Shown here: piece by piece, positions 16,452 through 25,214 of the stretch
Layout of the letters: every line of letters begins with the position of its first letter
Numbering within the stretch: the first letter of the stretch is position 1
Origin: Planctomycetota bacterium
Lineage (GTDB): Bacteria; Planctomycetota; UBA1135; UBA2386
DNA length: 35,077 bases
Direction of reading: 5' to 3'
Assembly (NCBI GenBank): GCA_016794035.1
Contig: JAEUHS010000044.1
Location: forward strand, 88,169-123,245
Position numbers and translations under genes: made by a program
The notes under the pieces: model-generated
What the model was told of the DNA's origin: nothing
What the model saw: the letters and a program-made list of their open reading frames with translations, nothing else
Databases searched by the model: none

Positions 16452-17621
16452 TCAGGTTCGCAGGACGCGCACGATCGGCTCGCACCAGTAGACCTTCGCC
16501 GGGCGACCACGCGTCCGCCGCACGGCACGGCCGTACTCGGCGACGATGCCGGCCTGCACGAGGGAGTCGATGGCGGCCCTGGCCGTCGCCGGCGCTTCGA
16601 CGCCGAGGTGCCGGCGCGCATCCTCGACGGTGAAGAACGGCCATTGCTCCAGCAGATCGACCAGGCGCAAGGGACCGACGGTGCCGACGCTGCGAAGTTG
16701 CTCGCGGAATCCGTCGAGCAGGCCGAGCAGCGCATGCACCTTCTCGGCGGTGTCGCGGGCGCTGGCCAGCACTTCGCCGAGGAAGAAGTCGACCCAGGGA
16801 AGGAAGTCACCGTCCAGGCTGACCTGGAGCAGCCGGTCGTAGTAGTCCTGGCGCCGTGCCTCGAGGCGTGAGGACACGTAGAGCAGCGGTTGGTGCTGGA
16901 GCCCGTCCGCGATCGTCTGCAGCGCGATGAGGAGTCGTCCGACGCGGCCGTTGCCGTCCTCGAATGGGTGGATCGTCTCGAACTGGTAGTGGACCATCGC
17001 CACGCGCACCAGCGGATCGTCGTGCGACCGATCGTCGAGGTAGTGCTGCAGCTGTTCCATGCAGACATCGACGTGGATGGCCGGCGGCGGAACGAAGCGG
17101 GCCGTGTGGATCGTGTCCGTGTCCTTGCCGAGGAACGCCTGCGACTCGCGAAAGCGACCCGGCACGGCGGTCTGGCCACGCCCGCCTTCCAGCAGTTTGC
17201 GGTGCAGTTCCAGCAGCAGGCCGCGGTTCAGCGCCCGGCCACGGTGGAGGGAGGTGACCCCATGGCCGAGCGCCTGCAGGTAGTTCTGGACTTCCTTGGC
17301 GTCGGGGTCCGCGCCCGGATCGATGCCCACCGCTTCGTTGGCCAGCGCTTCCTCGTTCGTGGTCTTGGTGCCTTCGATGCGGCTCGATGCCGCCGCTTCG
17401 CGTGCCTGCAGGGGTCGCACGAACAGGCGTGGGTTGCGTAGCAGGCGACCGATGCCCCAGAGTTTGCCGACTTCGCCGCGCGCGTCGGCGAGCAGGCGTT
17501 GCGACGCTGCTGGCAGCGGGAGGCCGGTCGGCAGCGGTGCCGGCAGGAAGGCGCGGGCGCCCTCGGTGGTTGCGACGCGCGAGCCGGGCGCGGACGGTGC
17601 GATGCCATCGAACCAGGGCAC
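16452..17621 (-). CDS. Fic-domain AMP-transferase with C-terminal winged helix
   Basis: Fic proteins transfer AMP (or related groups) to target proteins. This 389-residue protein has the full catalytic motif HPFEDGNGRVGR at residues 218-229 and an N-terminal inhibitory motif S79-xxx-E83-G84 (in SSRIEGT), which blocks ATP in class II Fic proteins. A C-terminal winged-helix DNA-binding region (about residues 300-385: FFTVEDARRHLGV, AIDSLVQAGIVAEYG) suggests it also binds DNA. The start is a GTG at 17621; no ribosome site is seen. An AT-rich 9-bp-arm palindrome lies 42-73 bp upstream, a likely autoregulatory operator. The gene is downstream of the aminotransferase on the same strand but 93 bp away, and its codon use looks slightly less GC-rich than its neighbours. 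It may be a horizontally acquired orphan regulator/toxin type gene; no antitoxin gene was seen. Confidence 0.93.
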   Translation of the reverse strand: MPWFDGIAPSAPGSRVATTEGARAFLPAPLPTGLPLPAASQRLLADARGEVGKLWGIGRLLRNPRLFVRPLQAREAAASSRIEGTKTTNEEALANEAVGIDPGADPDAKEVQNYLQALGHGVTSLHRGRALNRGLLLELHRKLLEGGRGQTAVPGRFRESQAFLGKDTDTIHTARFVPPPAIHVDVCMEQLQHYLDDRSHDDPLVRVAMVHYQFETIHPFEDGNGRVGRLLIALQTIADGLQHQPLLYVSSRLEARRQDYYDRLLQVSLDGDFLPWVDFFLGEVLASARDTAEKVHALLGLLDGFREQLRSVGTVGPLRLVDLLEQWPFFTVEDARRHLGVEAPATARAAIDSLVQAGIVAEYGRAVRRTRGRPAKVYWCEPIVRVLRT

Positions 17622-17662
17622 GCACGTGAGGTTTAGGCACCGCGCTGACAGAAGTCGCGCCC

Positions 17663-17694
17663 TTTTGTAGATCGAATGGCGTTCGTCTACAAAA
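17663..17694. promoter_or_regulatory. AT-rich palindrome upstream of fic, candidate operator
   Basis: Arms TTTTGTAGA (17663-17671) and TCTACAAAA (17686-17694) are perfectly complementary, and inner CGAA/TTCG extends the dyad with one bulged base. It stands out in a GC-rich window. It lies between the aminotransferase stop (17715) and the fic start (17621), with no T-run after either arm, so an operator is more likely than a terminator. Confidence 0.6.
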
Positions 17695-17714
17695 GTCGAG
17701 TCCGTCGTTTCGCT

Positions 17715-18830
17715 CTACCGAACGAACTGCGCCAGCGCGCCGACCACGTCGATCTGCTCGGCCTCGGTCAGGCCCTGGAAGATCGGCAGCGCCAGCGACG
17801 TCGCCGCGGCCTCGTCGGCGACCGGGAAGTCCTTCGGGTCGGTACCGAGGTATTGGAAGCAGGGCTGCCGGTGGAACGGGATCGGGTAGTAGACCGCGCA
17901 GCCGATGCCCTGCTGGCGCAGGTGGGCGATCGCCGCGTCGCGCCGCGCCTGCGGCACGCGGAGCACGAACTGGTGGTAGGCGTGCCGGTCGGTGTCGGTC
18001 GGCAGCGTCGCCCAGTCGAGCAGCTTCGCCTCGGCGAACAGCCGGCGGTAGCGCGCCGCGTTCTCGCGCCGCTGTTCGGTGACCTTCTCGATCGACCGCA
18101 GCTTGACGCGCAGCGCCGCCGCCTGCACCGCGTCCATGCGGAAGTTGCCGCCGATCAGGTGGTGCTTGTACTGCTCCGCCATGCCGTGGTTGCGCAGCAG
18201 CTTGCAGGTGGCGAAGAACTGGTCGTCGTCGGTGGTCAGGAAACCGCCGTCGCCGATGCCGCCGAGGTTCTTGGTCGGGAACGTCGACCAGCCGGCGCAC
18301 AGGCCGTCGCTGCCGCACATGCGGCCGTTGCGCTTGGTGCCGATCGCCTGCGCCGCGTCCTCGATCAGCGGCACCGACCAGCGGCGGCAGATCGACAGCA
18401 CCGCATCGACGTCGAACGCGGCGCCGAACAGGTGCACCGCCATCACGGCCTTCGGCCGGCGGCACGCGCGCAGCGCATCGTCGAGCCGCTGCGGGTCGAT
18501 GTTCAGCCACGTCGGTTCGACGTCGACGAACACCGGCTTCGCGCCGGTGCGTGCGACGACGCCGGCCGTGGCGAAGAACGAGTAGGTCGGCAGCACGACC
18601 TCGTCGCCGGGGCCGATGCCGAGCGCCATCAGCGGCGCCAGCAGCGCGTCGGTGCCCGACGACATCGTCAGCGCGTGCTTGCAGCCGAGGTAGAGCGCGA
18701 GTTCGCGTTCGAGGTTCTCGACCTCGGGGCCGAGCACGTACTGGCCGCTGCGCACGACGCGCGCGACCGCGGCCTCGACTTCGGCGAGCTGGGCCTTGTC
18801 GCGGGTGAGATCGATCAGGGGGACTGGCAT
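17715..18830 (-). CDS. DegT/DnrJ/EryC1-family PLP aminotransferase
   Basis: A PLP-dependent sugar aminotransferase of the DegT family, likely acting on a nucleotide-linked keto-sugar for surface polysaccharide synthesis; the substrate cannot be read from sequence. The 371 residues have the family pattern: MPVPLIDLTRDKAQ start, SSGTDALLAPLMALGIGPGD (phosphate binding), D158 in LIEDAAQAIG, and the Schiff-base lysine K187 in FPTKNLGGIGDGG. The C-terminal region has NFRMDAVQAA and AVYYPIPFHRQP, typical of this family. The start is the ATG at 18830; an upstream in-frame extension lacks family character. Neighbours (a Dabb lipoprotein upstream and a Fic protein downstream) give no pathway. Confidence 0.93.
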   Translation of the reverse strand: MPVPLIDLTRDKAQLAEVEAAVARVVRSGQYVLGPEVENLERELALYLGCKHALTMSSGTDALLAPLMALGIGPGDEVVLPTYSFFATAGVVARTGAKPVFVDVEPTWLNIDPQRLDDALRACRRPKAVMAVHLFGAAFDVDAVLSICRRWSVPLIEDAAQAIGTKRNGRMCGSDGLCAGWSTFPTKNLGGIGDGGFLTTDDDQFFATCKLLRNHGMAEQYKHHLIGGNFRMDAVQAAALRVKLRSIEKVTEQRRENAARYRRLFAEAKLLDWATLPTDTDRHAYHQFVLRVPQARRDAAIAHLRQQGIGCAVYYPIPFHRQPCFQYLGTDPKDFPVADEAAATSLALPIFQGLTEAEQIDVVGALAQFVR

Positions 18831-18885
18831 CTGGGGCGGACAGGATAGGCGTCGCGGGCGCCGGTGGAAGAGGCCGCGCGCAGCG

Positions 18886-19302
18886 CTACCGAACCAGCAG
18901 GTCGTGCACGACCACACGCTTGGCGTTCGGCCCCAGCACCTCGGCAACGGCCTTCTGGTGCAGCGGGTGCACCTCGTAGGCGTCGAGCGCCGCGCGGTCG
19001 GTGAACCGCATCACCAGGCCGAGATCGAAGCTGTCGTCGACGATGGCGCGGTCGGACGCCAGCACGGTGCCGCAGTCGACCGACAGCAGGCCCGGGATCG
19101 CGCCCAGGAACGACTGCGCGGTCGCGCACATGCGGTCGATCGTCGCCGCGTCGCCGGGCTGCTGCAGCCAGACCAGCACGACGTGGTCGACCTGGCCGGG
19201 TCGCGCGGCAGGCGGCGCCTGGCAGCCGGTGGCGAGCAGGCAGCTCCACAGGCCGGCGGACAGCAGACGGCGGGACGCAGGACGCGACGGGTGGCGGGGC
19301 AT
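18886..19302 (-). CDS. Dabb-domain lipoprotein
   Basis: A 138-residue protein with a lipoprotein signal (LLATGC, Cys at about 27) followed by a stress-responsive alpha/beta barrel (Dabb) domain. The domain shows VDHVVLVWLQQPGDAATIDR, then IPGLLSVDCGTVL, FDLGLVMRFTDRAALDAYEVHPLHQ and KRVVVHDLLV, which follow the usual Dabb order (H-hvv-w, pGh..h..G, D.....F.d..al..Y..hP.H). Dabb domains form dimeric barrels; function here is unknown. Start ATG at 19302, 55 bp upstream of the aminotransferase gene on the same strand. It is divergent from the methyltransferase gene. Confidence 0.85.
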   Translation of the reverse strand: MPRHPSRPASRRLLSAGLWSCLLATGCQAPPAARPGQVDHVVLVWLQQPGDAATIDRMCATAQSFLGAIPGLLSVDCGTVLASDRAIVDDSFDLGLVMRFTDRAALDAYEVHPLHQKAVAEVLGPNAKRVVVHDLLVR

Positions 19303-19383
19303 GGGCGGATCGGAAAGGCAGCGAGGATAGGGATCGTCGCCGGCGGCTCCAGCGTCGCGGTGGCATCGACCGATGGCATTGGC

Positions 19384-20067
19384 GTGTCGACGACCCTGGC
19401 CGCCGTTCCGTCGCGTTCTCCGTGGCTGCACCGCCTGCACGGCGGCGACCCGTACGAGGGCTTCGACGCCGCTGCGTACCCGCTCGACCTGCAGGGCTGG
19501 AACGGCACGCATCCGCTGCTGGTCGAGATCGTGCAGAAGGTGCGGCCCGAGGTCGTGGTCGAGGTCGGCAGCTGGAAGGGGCAGTCGGCGGTCACGTTCG
19601 CGCGCGAACTGCAGCGGCTGGGCCCGGGCCGCACGCTGCTGTGCGTCGACACGTGGCTAGGCGGCCTCGAACACTGGCGCGAACGCACGCGGCCCGACTT
19701 CTTCCCGTCGCTGCGCGTGCGGCACGGCTATCCGGGCCTCTACTGGCAGTTCCTGGCCAACATCGTGCACAGCGGCGTGCAGGACGTCGTGGTGCCGTTC
19801 CCGAACACCTCGCTGAACGCCGCGCGCTGGCTGCTGCACGAGCAGGTCCGCGCCGACGTCGTCTACATCGACGCGAGCCACGAGGAGAACGACGTGTTCG
19901 CCGACCTGACCTACTACTGGCAGGTCGCGCGGCCCGGCGGGATCGTGTTCGGCGACGACCTCGGCTGGCCCGGCGTGCGCGCGGCGGTCGACCGCTTCGT
20001 GCAGCAGCAGGGCGTGCAGGTCGGCGTGCGCGACAACCTGTGGGTGCTGCAGAAACCGAGCGTGTGA
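19384..20067 (+). CDS. Class I SAM-dependent methyltransferase-like protein
   Basis: A ~227-residue protein resembling the Methyltransf_24/cephalosporin hydroxylase (CmcI)-like group. It has VVVEVGSWKGQSAVTFAREL (SAM-binding motif I), LLCVDTWLGG (acidic strand), VVYIDASHEENDVFADLTYY and GGIVFGDDLGWPGVR. These fit a Rossmann methyltransferase, but the substrate is unknown. The start is uncertain: the GTG at 19384 (VSTTLAAVPS) is used; a GTG at 19360 is in frame too and no clear ribosome site is seen. It is convergent with the GlmS-like gene (22 bp apart). Codon use is like its neighbours. Confidence 0.82.
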   Translation: MSTTLAAVPSRSPWLHRLHGGDPYEGFDAAAYPLDLQGWNGTHPLLVEIVQKVRPEVVVEVGSWKGQSAVTFARELQRLGPGRTLLCVDTWLGGLEHWRERTRPDFFPSLRVRHGYPGLYWQFLANIVHSGVQDVVVPFPNTSLNAARWLLHEQVRADVVYIDASHEENDVFADLTYYWQVARPGGIVFGDDLGWPGVRAAVDRFVQQQGVQVGVRDNLWVLQKPSV

Positions 20068-20089
20068 ACGGGCGCCGGCCCGCCGTGCG

Positions 20090-23000
20090 TCAGGAGCGGT
20101 GCAGCGTGCCCTGGCGCCAGCGGTCGGCCAGCGAGTAGATCGGTTCGCACAACAGGTCGACCACCGGCATCGCTGCCAGCAGGCTCTCGTCGAACGACGG
20201 CTCGGTCTCGGTGACCGCGTCGGCGAGCGCGCCGTAGCGGTTGCGGTAGCTGCCGAGCACGCCGCGCAGCGTCGCCGCCGACAGGTGCTCGTGGAACCGC
20301 ACGTGCAGCAGCGTGATGCCGACCGTGCGGTTCTGTTCGACCTCGGGCACCAGGATCACCGTGCGGTCGTCGCTGCGGCCCTTGGCGACCATCGCCAGCT
20401 TCTCGGTCGCGACCAGGTGCTTGGTGCCGCGCAGCATCGGGTTCGCCGACGTGCGCGAACGCAGCTGCGTCGCGATGCCGCGCTGGTCGATCACGCGGAT
20501 CCGCGCCGAACCGTCGTCGACGTCGCCGTCGATCGCGTAGCGCGTGCTGCCGAGCACCGCGGTGACCGCCGCGTCGAGGCCGGCCAGCGCGCGCAGGTCG
20601 CGGTAACCGAGCCGGTCGCGGCCGGCGCCGGCTTCGACCAGCGCCTTCACCAGCGGCACGGTCAGCAGCGCCTCGTCGGCGCGCGAGATGCCGACCGTCA
20701 CGGTCTTGGCCTGGTGCTTGATCGCATCGACCGGACGCGTGAGCTGGTCGATGCCGTGCGTCAGTTCCTCGGTCAGCCGGTCGACGACGAGGCCCGGCGC
20801 GCCGGGTTCGCCGAACTCGACCGCGAACGCGTCGAGCGGCATGAAGCCGAGCGCGTAGTTGCACAGCGACGTCAGCCGCGACGCGGTGCCGGCCTCGAGC
20901 GCGCCGTCGTAGCGGCCGAGCAGCAGGTCCTTGCGGAACTCGATCCAGTGCGGTTGCAGCAGCGGTCGCAGCAGCGCCAGCACGTCGCCGCTCGGCTTGC
21001 CGCCGGCGAACGCGTGTTCGATCGCGCCGCGCATCTTGCGCAGCGGCAGCGCCAGCTCGTCGATCGCCAGCGCGCAGCGGTAGCCGAACAGGTGGCCGGC
21101 CATCGTCGACAACACGTAGGCCAGCGCCGGGTGCACGGCGGGCACGTGGACCACGGCCGCGGCGGCGGCGAACCGGCTCTCGCCGGCCGTCGCGACCACG
21201 ATCGGGCAGGCCTTGTGCGCCTTGTAGATCGCGACCTCCTTGGCGACGTCGTCGGCGGTCGAACCGGACAGGCCGGCGGCGCAGACGAAGATCAGCGGCT
21301 CGGAGGACAGGTCGATGTGCTTCTTGTCCTCGGTCGCGTCGCAGGCGATCGACTTGTAGCACAGCTCGCTCAGCTTGATCCGCACCTCGGCGGCCGCGAT
21401 GCGGTTCTTGCCGTTGCCGACCATCGCCCAGTAGCGGCGCTGCGGCGCGTGGGCGCGCGCGATCTCGGCGATCTTCGGCTCGAGTGCCTGCACGGCGCGC
21501 ATCGCGGTCGGCAGTTCGAGCAGCGCCTGCAGCAGCTGGTGCTCGGCAGCGTCGTCGGCGGCGCCGGCCGCGCGCGCCAGTGCCAGCGCCAGCAGCTGGC
21601 CGGCCGCGCACTGCGCGTAGAACGCCTTCGTGCTGGCGACGCTCATCTCGACGTCGCGGCCGTCGCTGGTGTAGAGCACGCCGTCGGCCTTGTCGCAGAG
21701 GTCGCTGGCGCGGCGGTTCACGATCGCCAGCACGGTGGCGCCGCGCGCGCGCACGAGGTCGACCGTGCGGTTCGTGTCGGTCGTCGTGCCGGACTGCGAG
21801 ATCGCGACGATCAGCACCGACCGCATGTCGTCGTGCATGCCGAAGCCCGACAGCTCGGTGGCCGGCGTCGCTTCGACGTGGATGCCGGTGCCGCGCAGCG
21901 CGTCGGCGATCGCGGCCGCGACCGCCTGGCCGGCGACCGCGGCGGTGCCCTGGCCGATCACCAGCACGCGGCGCACGTGCTTCTGCTGCAGCGCCGTCAC
22001 GACCTTCGCCGGCAGCGATGCCTCGGGCAGCGCGACCTGCAGCCGGTTGCCGCGGCGCACGATGCGGCCGCGCAGCGTCTTCTGCAGCGACAGCGGCGCC
22101 TCGTGGATCTCCTTCTGCAGGAAGTGGCGGTGGTCGCCGCGGTCGATGTCGCGCGTCGTCACCGAAGCGCGCGTCAGGTGCTTGCCCTGGACCGGCAGCG
22201 AGGTGCCGTCGTAGGCCTGGCGCGCGATGCCGGCGAGCTCGCCGGCCGCGGCGTGGTCGAGCACGATCACCTGGCCGCGCGACGCCTGCGGGTTGCTCGG
22301 GTTGCCCGGCGTCTCGCCGTCCATGCGCAGGTAGCGGTCGCACTCCTCGATCACGCCGTACGGCTCGCTGGCGACCACGAACGTGTCCTCGCCGAGCCCG
22401 ACGTACAGCGCCTGGCCGGAGCCGCGCAGCGCCAGCGCGAGGCGGCCGGGCGCGCGCGTCGTCGCCGCCGCGATCGCGACCGAGCCCTCGAACGTCGCCA
22501 CCGTGCGGCGGAACGCCTCGTCGAACGGCTGGCCCTGCTGCATCAGCCGCGACACCAGCGTCGGGATCACCTTCGCGTCGGTGGTGATCGCCTCGTGCAG
22601 CTTCAGCTCGTGGCGCTGCACCAGTTCGTGGTGGTTGTCGACGTCGCCGTTCAGCGCGCCGACCACGTACGGCCCGACTGCGGCGCCGAGCTCCTCGTGG
22701 TTCAGCGGGTGCGAGTTCGGTTCGCTGATGATGCCGACGCTGGCCCAGCGCGTGTGGCCGAGCACCAGCGCCTCGGCGTTCGGCTGCCGCAGGGCCGCCT
22801 GCAGCAGGCGGTCGCGCTGCATCGAGGTGCGCAGCGCGCGCACGTTGTCGCCGAGTTCGCCGATCTCGGCGGCGTGTTTGTAGACCACGTCGAGGCAGCC
22901 GTCGACGAGCCGCGCCGAACCGTCCTGGAACAGCGGGTCGTCGGTCCGGCCCTGCAGCAGCGGCAGCAGCGGGGCGGTGTCGACGCCCGACACGATCACC

Positions 23001-23524
23001 GTGACACCGGCGGAGTCGCGGCCGCGCACCTCGAGGCGGTCCAGTGCCGACAGCGCGGTCTGCAGGCTCGACCAGGCGGCCGCCGCGGCCTGGTGCGGCA
23101 CGTCGCCGCCGGCCAGTTCGCGCACCGCGGCCGCGTGCGGCAGCCGGTCGCGCAGCACGGCCCACAGCGAGTCCTTCAGCCGCACCAGCGCGGCGTTGCG
23201 CTGCTCGATCGACGCATCGGCGTCCTGGCCGATGCCCTGCTGGTCGAGCGAGCGCTCGAACGCGAGCACCTCGGTCTGCATCGCGGCGAGCCGCGTCCGC
23301 AGCTGTTCGGCCAGCCGCGGCTCCTGCAGCAGCGTGCACAGGCCCGGCACGCCGCGCAGCGCGCGGTCGAGGCCGTCGAGCGCGTCAGCGGCGGCACCGA
23401 GCGTGTCGGCGGCGCGGCCCGCGGCGAAGCGCCCCTCGGCGTCGTGCAGCGCCTGCAGCAGGGCGTCGGGAGCGGGAGCGGCGCGCCGGCTTCGGCGGCG
23501 CAACACGGCGATGATGCCACACAT
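20090..23524 (-). CDS. Giant GlmS-like glutamine amidotransferase / double SIS protein
   Basis: A 1144-residue relative of GlmS, the enzyme making glucosamine-6-phosphate from fructose-6-phosphate and glutamine; GlmS is normally ~610 residues. Glutaminase: Cys2 (MCGIIAV), RGRDSAG (167-173), GHTRWAS (256-262), NGDVDNHHEL (292-301). The stretch between Cys2 and RGRDSAG is ~140 residues longer than in GlmS and predicted helical. SIS1: GQGTAAVAG (524-532), SQSGTTTDT (576-584), VASTKAFYAQ (629-638). SIS2: VGNGKNR (702-708), KLSELCYKSIACDATEDKKHIDL (717-739), where the isomerase Glu/His are expected. The GlmS C-tail motif (AKSVTV) appears at 939-944 as AKTVTV, after a ~100-residue insertion, and ~200 further residues follow. 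Whether it makes GlcN-6-P or another amino sugar is open. It follows a HEAT-like gene by 18 bp; no glmS ribozyme was seen. Confidence 0.85.
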   Translation of the reverse strand: MCGIIAVLRRRSRRAAPAPDALLQALHDAEGRFAAGRAADTLGAAADALDGLDRALRGVPGLCTLLQEPRLAEQLRTRLAAMQTEVLAFERSLDQQGIGQDADASIEQRNAALVRLKDSLWAVLRDRLPHAAAVRELAGGDVPHQAAAAAWSSLQTALSALDRLEVRGRDSAGVTVIVSGVDTAPLLPLLQGRTDDPLFQDGSARLVDGCLDVVYKHAAEIGELGDNVRALRTSMQRDRLLQAALRQPNAEALVLGHTRWASVGIISEPNSHPLNHEELGAAVGPYVVGALNGDVDNHHELVQRHELKLHEAITTDAKVIPTLVSRLMQQGQPFDEAFRRTVATFEGSVAIAAATTRAPGRLALALRGSGQALYVGLGEDTFVVASEPYGVIEECDRYLRMDGETPGNPSNPQASRGQVIVLDHAAAGELAGIARQAYDGTSLPVQGKHLTRASVTTRDIDRGDHRHFLQKEIHEAPLSLQKTLRGRIVRRGNRLQVALPEASLPAKVVTALQQKHVRRVLVIGQGTAAVAGQAVAAAIADALRGTGIHVEATPATELSGFGMHDDMRSVLIVAISQSGTTTDTNRTVDLVRARGATVLAIVNRRASDLCDKADGVLYTSDGRDVEMSVASTKAFYAQCAAGQLLALALARAAGAADDAAEHQLLQALLELPTAMRAVQALEPKIAEIARAHAPQRRYWAMVGNGKNRIAAAEVRIKLSELCYKSIACDATEDKKHIDLSSEPLIFVCAAGLSGSTADDVAKEVAIYKAHKACPIVVATAGESRFAAAAAVVHVPAVHPALAYVLSTMAGHLFGYRCALAIDELALPLRKMRGAIEHAFAGGKPSGDVLALLRPLLQPHWIEFRKDLLLGRYDGALEAGTASRLTSLCNYALGFMPLDAFAVEFGEPGAPGLVVDRLTEELTHGIDQLTRPVDAIKHQAKTVTVGISRADEALLTVPLVKALVEAGAGRDRLGYRDLRALAGLDAAVTAVLGSTRYAIDGDVDDGSARIRVIDQRGIATQLRSRTSANPMLRGTKHLVATEKLAMVAKGRSDDRTVILVPEVEQNRTVGITLLHVRFHEHLSAATLRGVLGSYRNRYGALADAVTETEPSFDESLLAAMPVVDLLCEPIYSLADRWRQGTLHRS

Positions 23525-23542
23525 CGAGGAGGGTCTCTTGGG

Positions 23543-24745
23543 TCACCGCGCCGCGAACTGATCGATCCCGGCGCGCAGGTCCCGGCCGATGCCGGTACCT
23601 CCGGCTTCTTCGACACGACGGGCCAGCTGCTCGAGCCAGTTCGTCGCCGCCGCCGGCAGGCTGCGGGGGGCAACTTTGGCGTGCACGGCCGGCTGCGTCC
23701 AGAACAGCCGCATGCTGTCGCAGATCACGACACCGAGTTCGCTGGCGAGGGTCAGTTCGCGCCGGGCGCGCTGCAGCTCGTCCCAGGCCGGGGCCGGCAG
23801 CGTGACGCGCGCGGCGGCGTCGAGGCCGGCCACCAGTTCGCCGGCTTCGGTCCAGCGCACGAACACGTCGCCGTGCTTGCAGGACAGGATCTCGATGCCG
23901 CCGGCGAACGCGAGCTCGGGGTCGGTCGCGGGCACCGGCGTGCGCAGCTCCTGCCCCGACCGGCTGGCCGCGGCGGCGCGCAGCGCCTCGATTGCGGCGG
24001 TGCGGTCGGCGAACGAACCGCCGCCGGCGAGCGGGTGGCCGTCGCCGAGCCAGGTCTTCAGCGCCTTGTGGGCCTCGGTGCCGAGGCGCTGGCCCCACGG
24101 ATCGCCGAGGAACGTGCGCTCGTCGGCGAGCGCGTCGAGCAGCGGCTGCAGCGGCGGCACGATGCCGCGGCCCAGCAGCAGCGCCGCCAGTCGCACGCGC
24201 GCGCGCGGGTCCGCTTCGGGCAGCGCGAGCACGGCGGTGTCGCCGAGCAGCGCCGAACCGAAGCGGGCATGGGTGCGCGTCAGCCAGGCCGGATCGCCGT
24301 GGCTGGCCACGAACCGCTGGCCGAGTTCGGTGCGCAGCGCGTCGTCGGCGCCCGGGGCCCGCAGCGCGATGCCGCGCATCGCCGAGCCGCGCCAGTAGAA
24401 GTCGACGTCGTCGGCCCAGCGCCGCAGCAGCGCCAGCGTCCCGGGTCCGTACGCGGCCGGAGCCGCGTCGGCGATCGCGTCGACCAGCGTCGGCGGCAGC
24501 AGGTTGCGGCCGTGCTTCGCTTCCCACGCGACCAGCGCGGGCACCGCGGCGTCGCCGCCTTCGGCGACCTTCCTGGCGGCCGCAATGCGGATGCCGAAGC
24601 GCGTCGAGGTGCACGCCTTGTCGACGTGTGCGGGCCAGTCGGTGGCGGCGTCGCCCTGGTCGGTCGGCCAGAATGCCAGCAGCGGCACCGCCAGCGCGGC
24701 GAACAGGAGCATGCGGATCGGATTCAAGCGGCGGCCTGCGGTCAC
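23543..24745 (-). CDS. Exported helical-repeat protein, function unknown
   Basis: I do not recognise this 400-residue protein. Residues ~1-35 (MTAGRRLNPIRMLLFAALAVPLLAFWP) form a signal peptide or single N-terminal membrane segment. Residues ~40-250 are A/L/R-rich helical repeats resembling HEAT repeats (RIAAARKVAEGGDAAVPALV, LVDAIADAAPAAYG). The rest has mixed character, with FAGGIEILSCKHGDVFVRWT and TPVPATDPEL. The start is a GTG at 24745 in a GTGA overlap with the DUF3299-like gene, so the two are translated together, and the GlmS-like gene follows 18 bp downstream. Confidence 0.78.
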   Translation of the reverse strand: MTAGRRLNPIRMLLFAALAVPLLAFWPTDQGDAATDWPAHVDKACTSTRFGIRIAAARKVAEGGDAAVPALVAWEAKHGRNLLPPTLVDAIADAAPAAYGPGTLALLRRWADDVDFYWRGSAMRGIALRAPGADDALRTELGQRFVASHGDPAWLTRTHARFGSALLGDTAVLALPEADPRARVRLAALLLGRGIVPPLQPLLDALADERTFLGDPWGQRLGTEAHKALKTWLGDGHPLAGGGSFADRTAAIEALRAAAASRSGQELRTPVPATDPELAFAGGIEILSCKHGDVFVRWTEAGELVAGLDAAARVTLPAPAWDELQRARRELTLASELGVVICDSMRLFWTQPAVHAKVAPRSLPAAATNWLEQLARRVEEAGGTGIGRDLRAGIDQFAAR

Positions 24746-25143
24746 TGCACGGTGTCCGCGTCCATCTGGTACAGCATCACGACCACGCCGTCTTCCTTCT
24801 CCTCGCCGACGTAGACCTTGCCGGTTGCGCTGACGATGCCGGGCTTGACGTCCATCGTGACGCCGTCGGGCAGCGTGCAGAACACGATCTCGTTCAGCTT
24901 CGGCGTGCCGTTGCAGCCGCAGGCGTCGTTGACCAGCAGGAACGAACCGACCGGCCCGCCGCCGGGCACTTCGCGCCGCATGAAGCCCGACACGGTGATC
25001 TCGGTCTCGTCGAGCTTGGTCACCTCGCTCGGCAGCGCCATGCCCTCGACGTAGTCGAACCCGGCCAGGGTCGTGAACGCGATCCTGGGCGGTTCCTGCG
25101 GCAGGCAGGCGAGCAGCGTGGCGGCGGCGACCGTGCGGAGCAT
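24742..25143 (-). CDS. DUF3299-like lipoprotein
   Basis: A 133-residue small exported protein. MLRTVAAATLLAC gives a very short lipoprotein signal with LLAC and Cys13. The mature part resembles DUF3299: ETEITVSGFMRRE, FLLVNDACGCNGTPKLNEIVFCTLP, then a C-terminal VSATGKVYVGEEKEDGVVVML. The FLLV..-C-.C stretch corresponds to the FLLVP..gaCIHvPPPPPNQ segment of that family, but the poly-proline loop is replaced by GCNGTPKLN. DUF3299 has no assigned biochemistry; OB-fold-like metal or small-molecule binding has been suggested only loosely. Stop TGA overlaps the next gene's GTG. Confidence 0.72.
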   Translation of the reverse strand: MLRTVAAATLLACLPQEPPRIAFTTLAGFDYVEGMALPSEVTKLDETEITVSGFMRREVPGGGPVGSFLLVNDACGCNGTPKLNEIVFCTLPDGVTMDVKPGIVSATGKVYVGEEKEDGVVVMLYQMDADTVQ

Positions 25144-25214
25144 GGGCGGCCCGGCAGGATAGCAGGCCGCGGCACCGCCGTCAGCGGCGTCGGTGCCGGG
25201 ATCGCCGCAACCGG

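Noticed and set aside
17663..17694. Hairpin as terminator of the aminotransferase gene
   Set aside because: No T-run follows either arm in the direction of transcription; the T/A runs are part of the arms, so an operator fits better.
23525..23542. glmS ribozyme or leader RNA in front of the GlmS-like gene
   Set aside because: Only 18 bp separate it from the upstream gene, leaving no room.
20099..24814. A very long plus-strand open frame (over 1500 codons) opposite the GlmS-like gene
   Set aside because: It is rich in R, A, V, H, D, Q and L runs with no domain similarity, as expected antisense to high-GC coding DNA; the minus-strand genes have clear family motifs.
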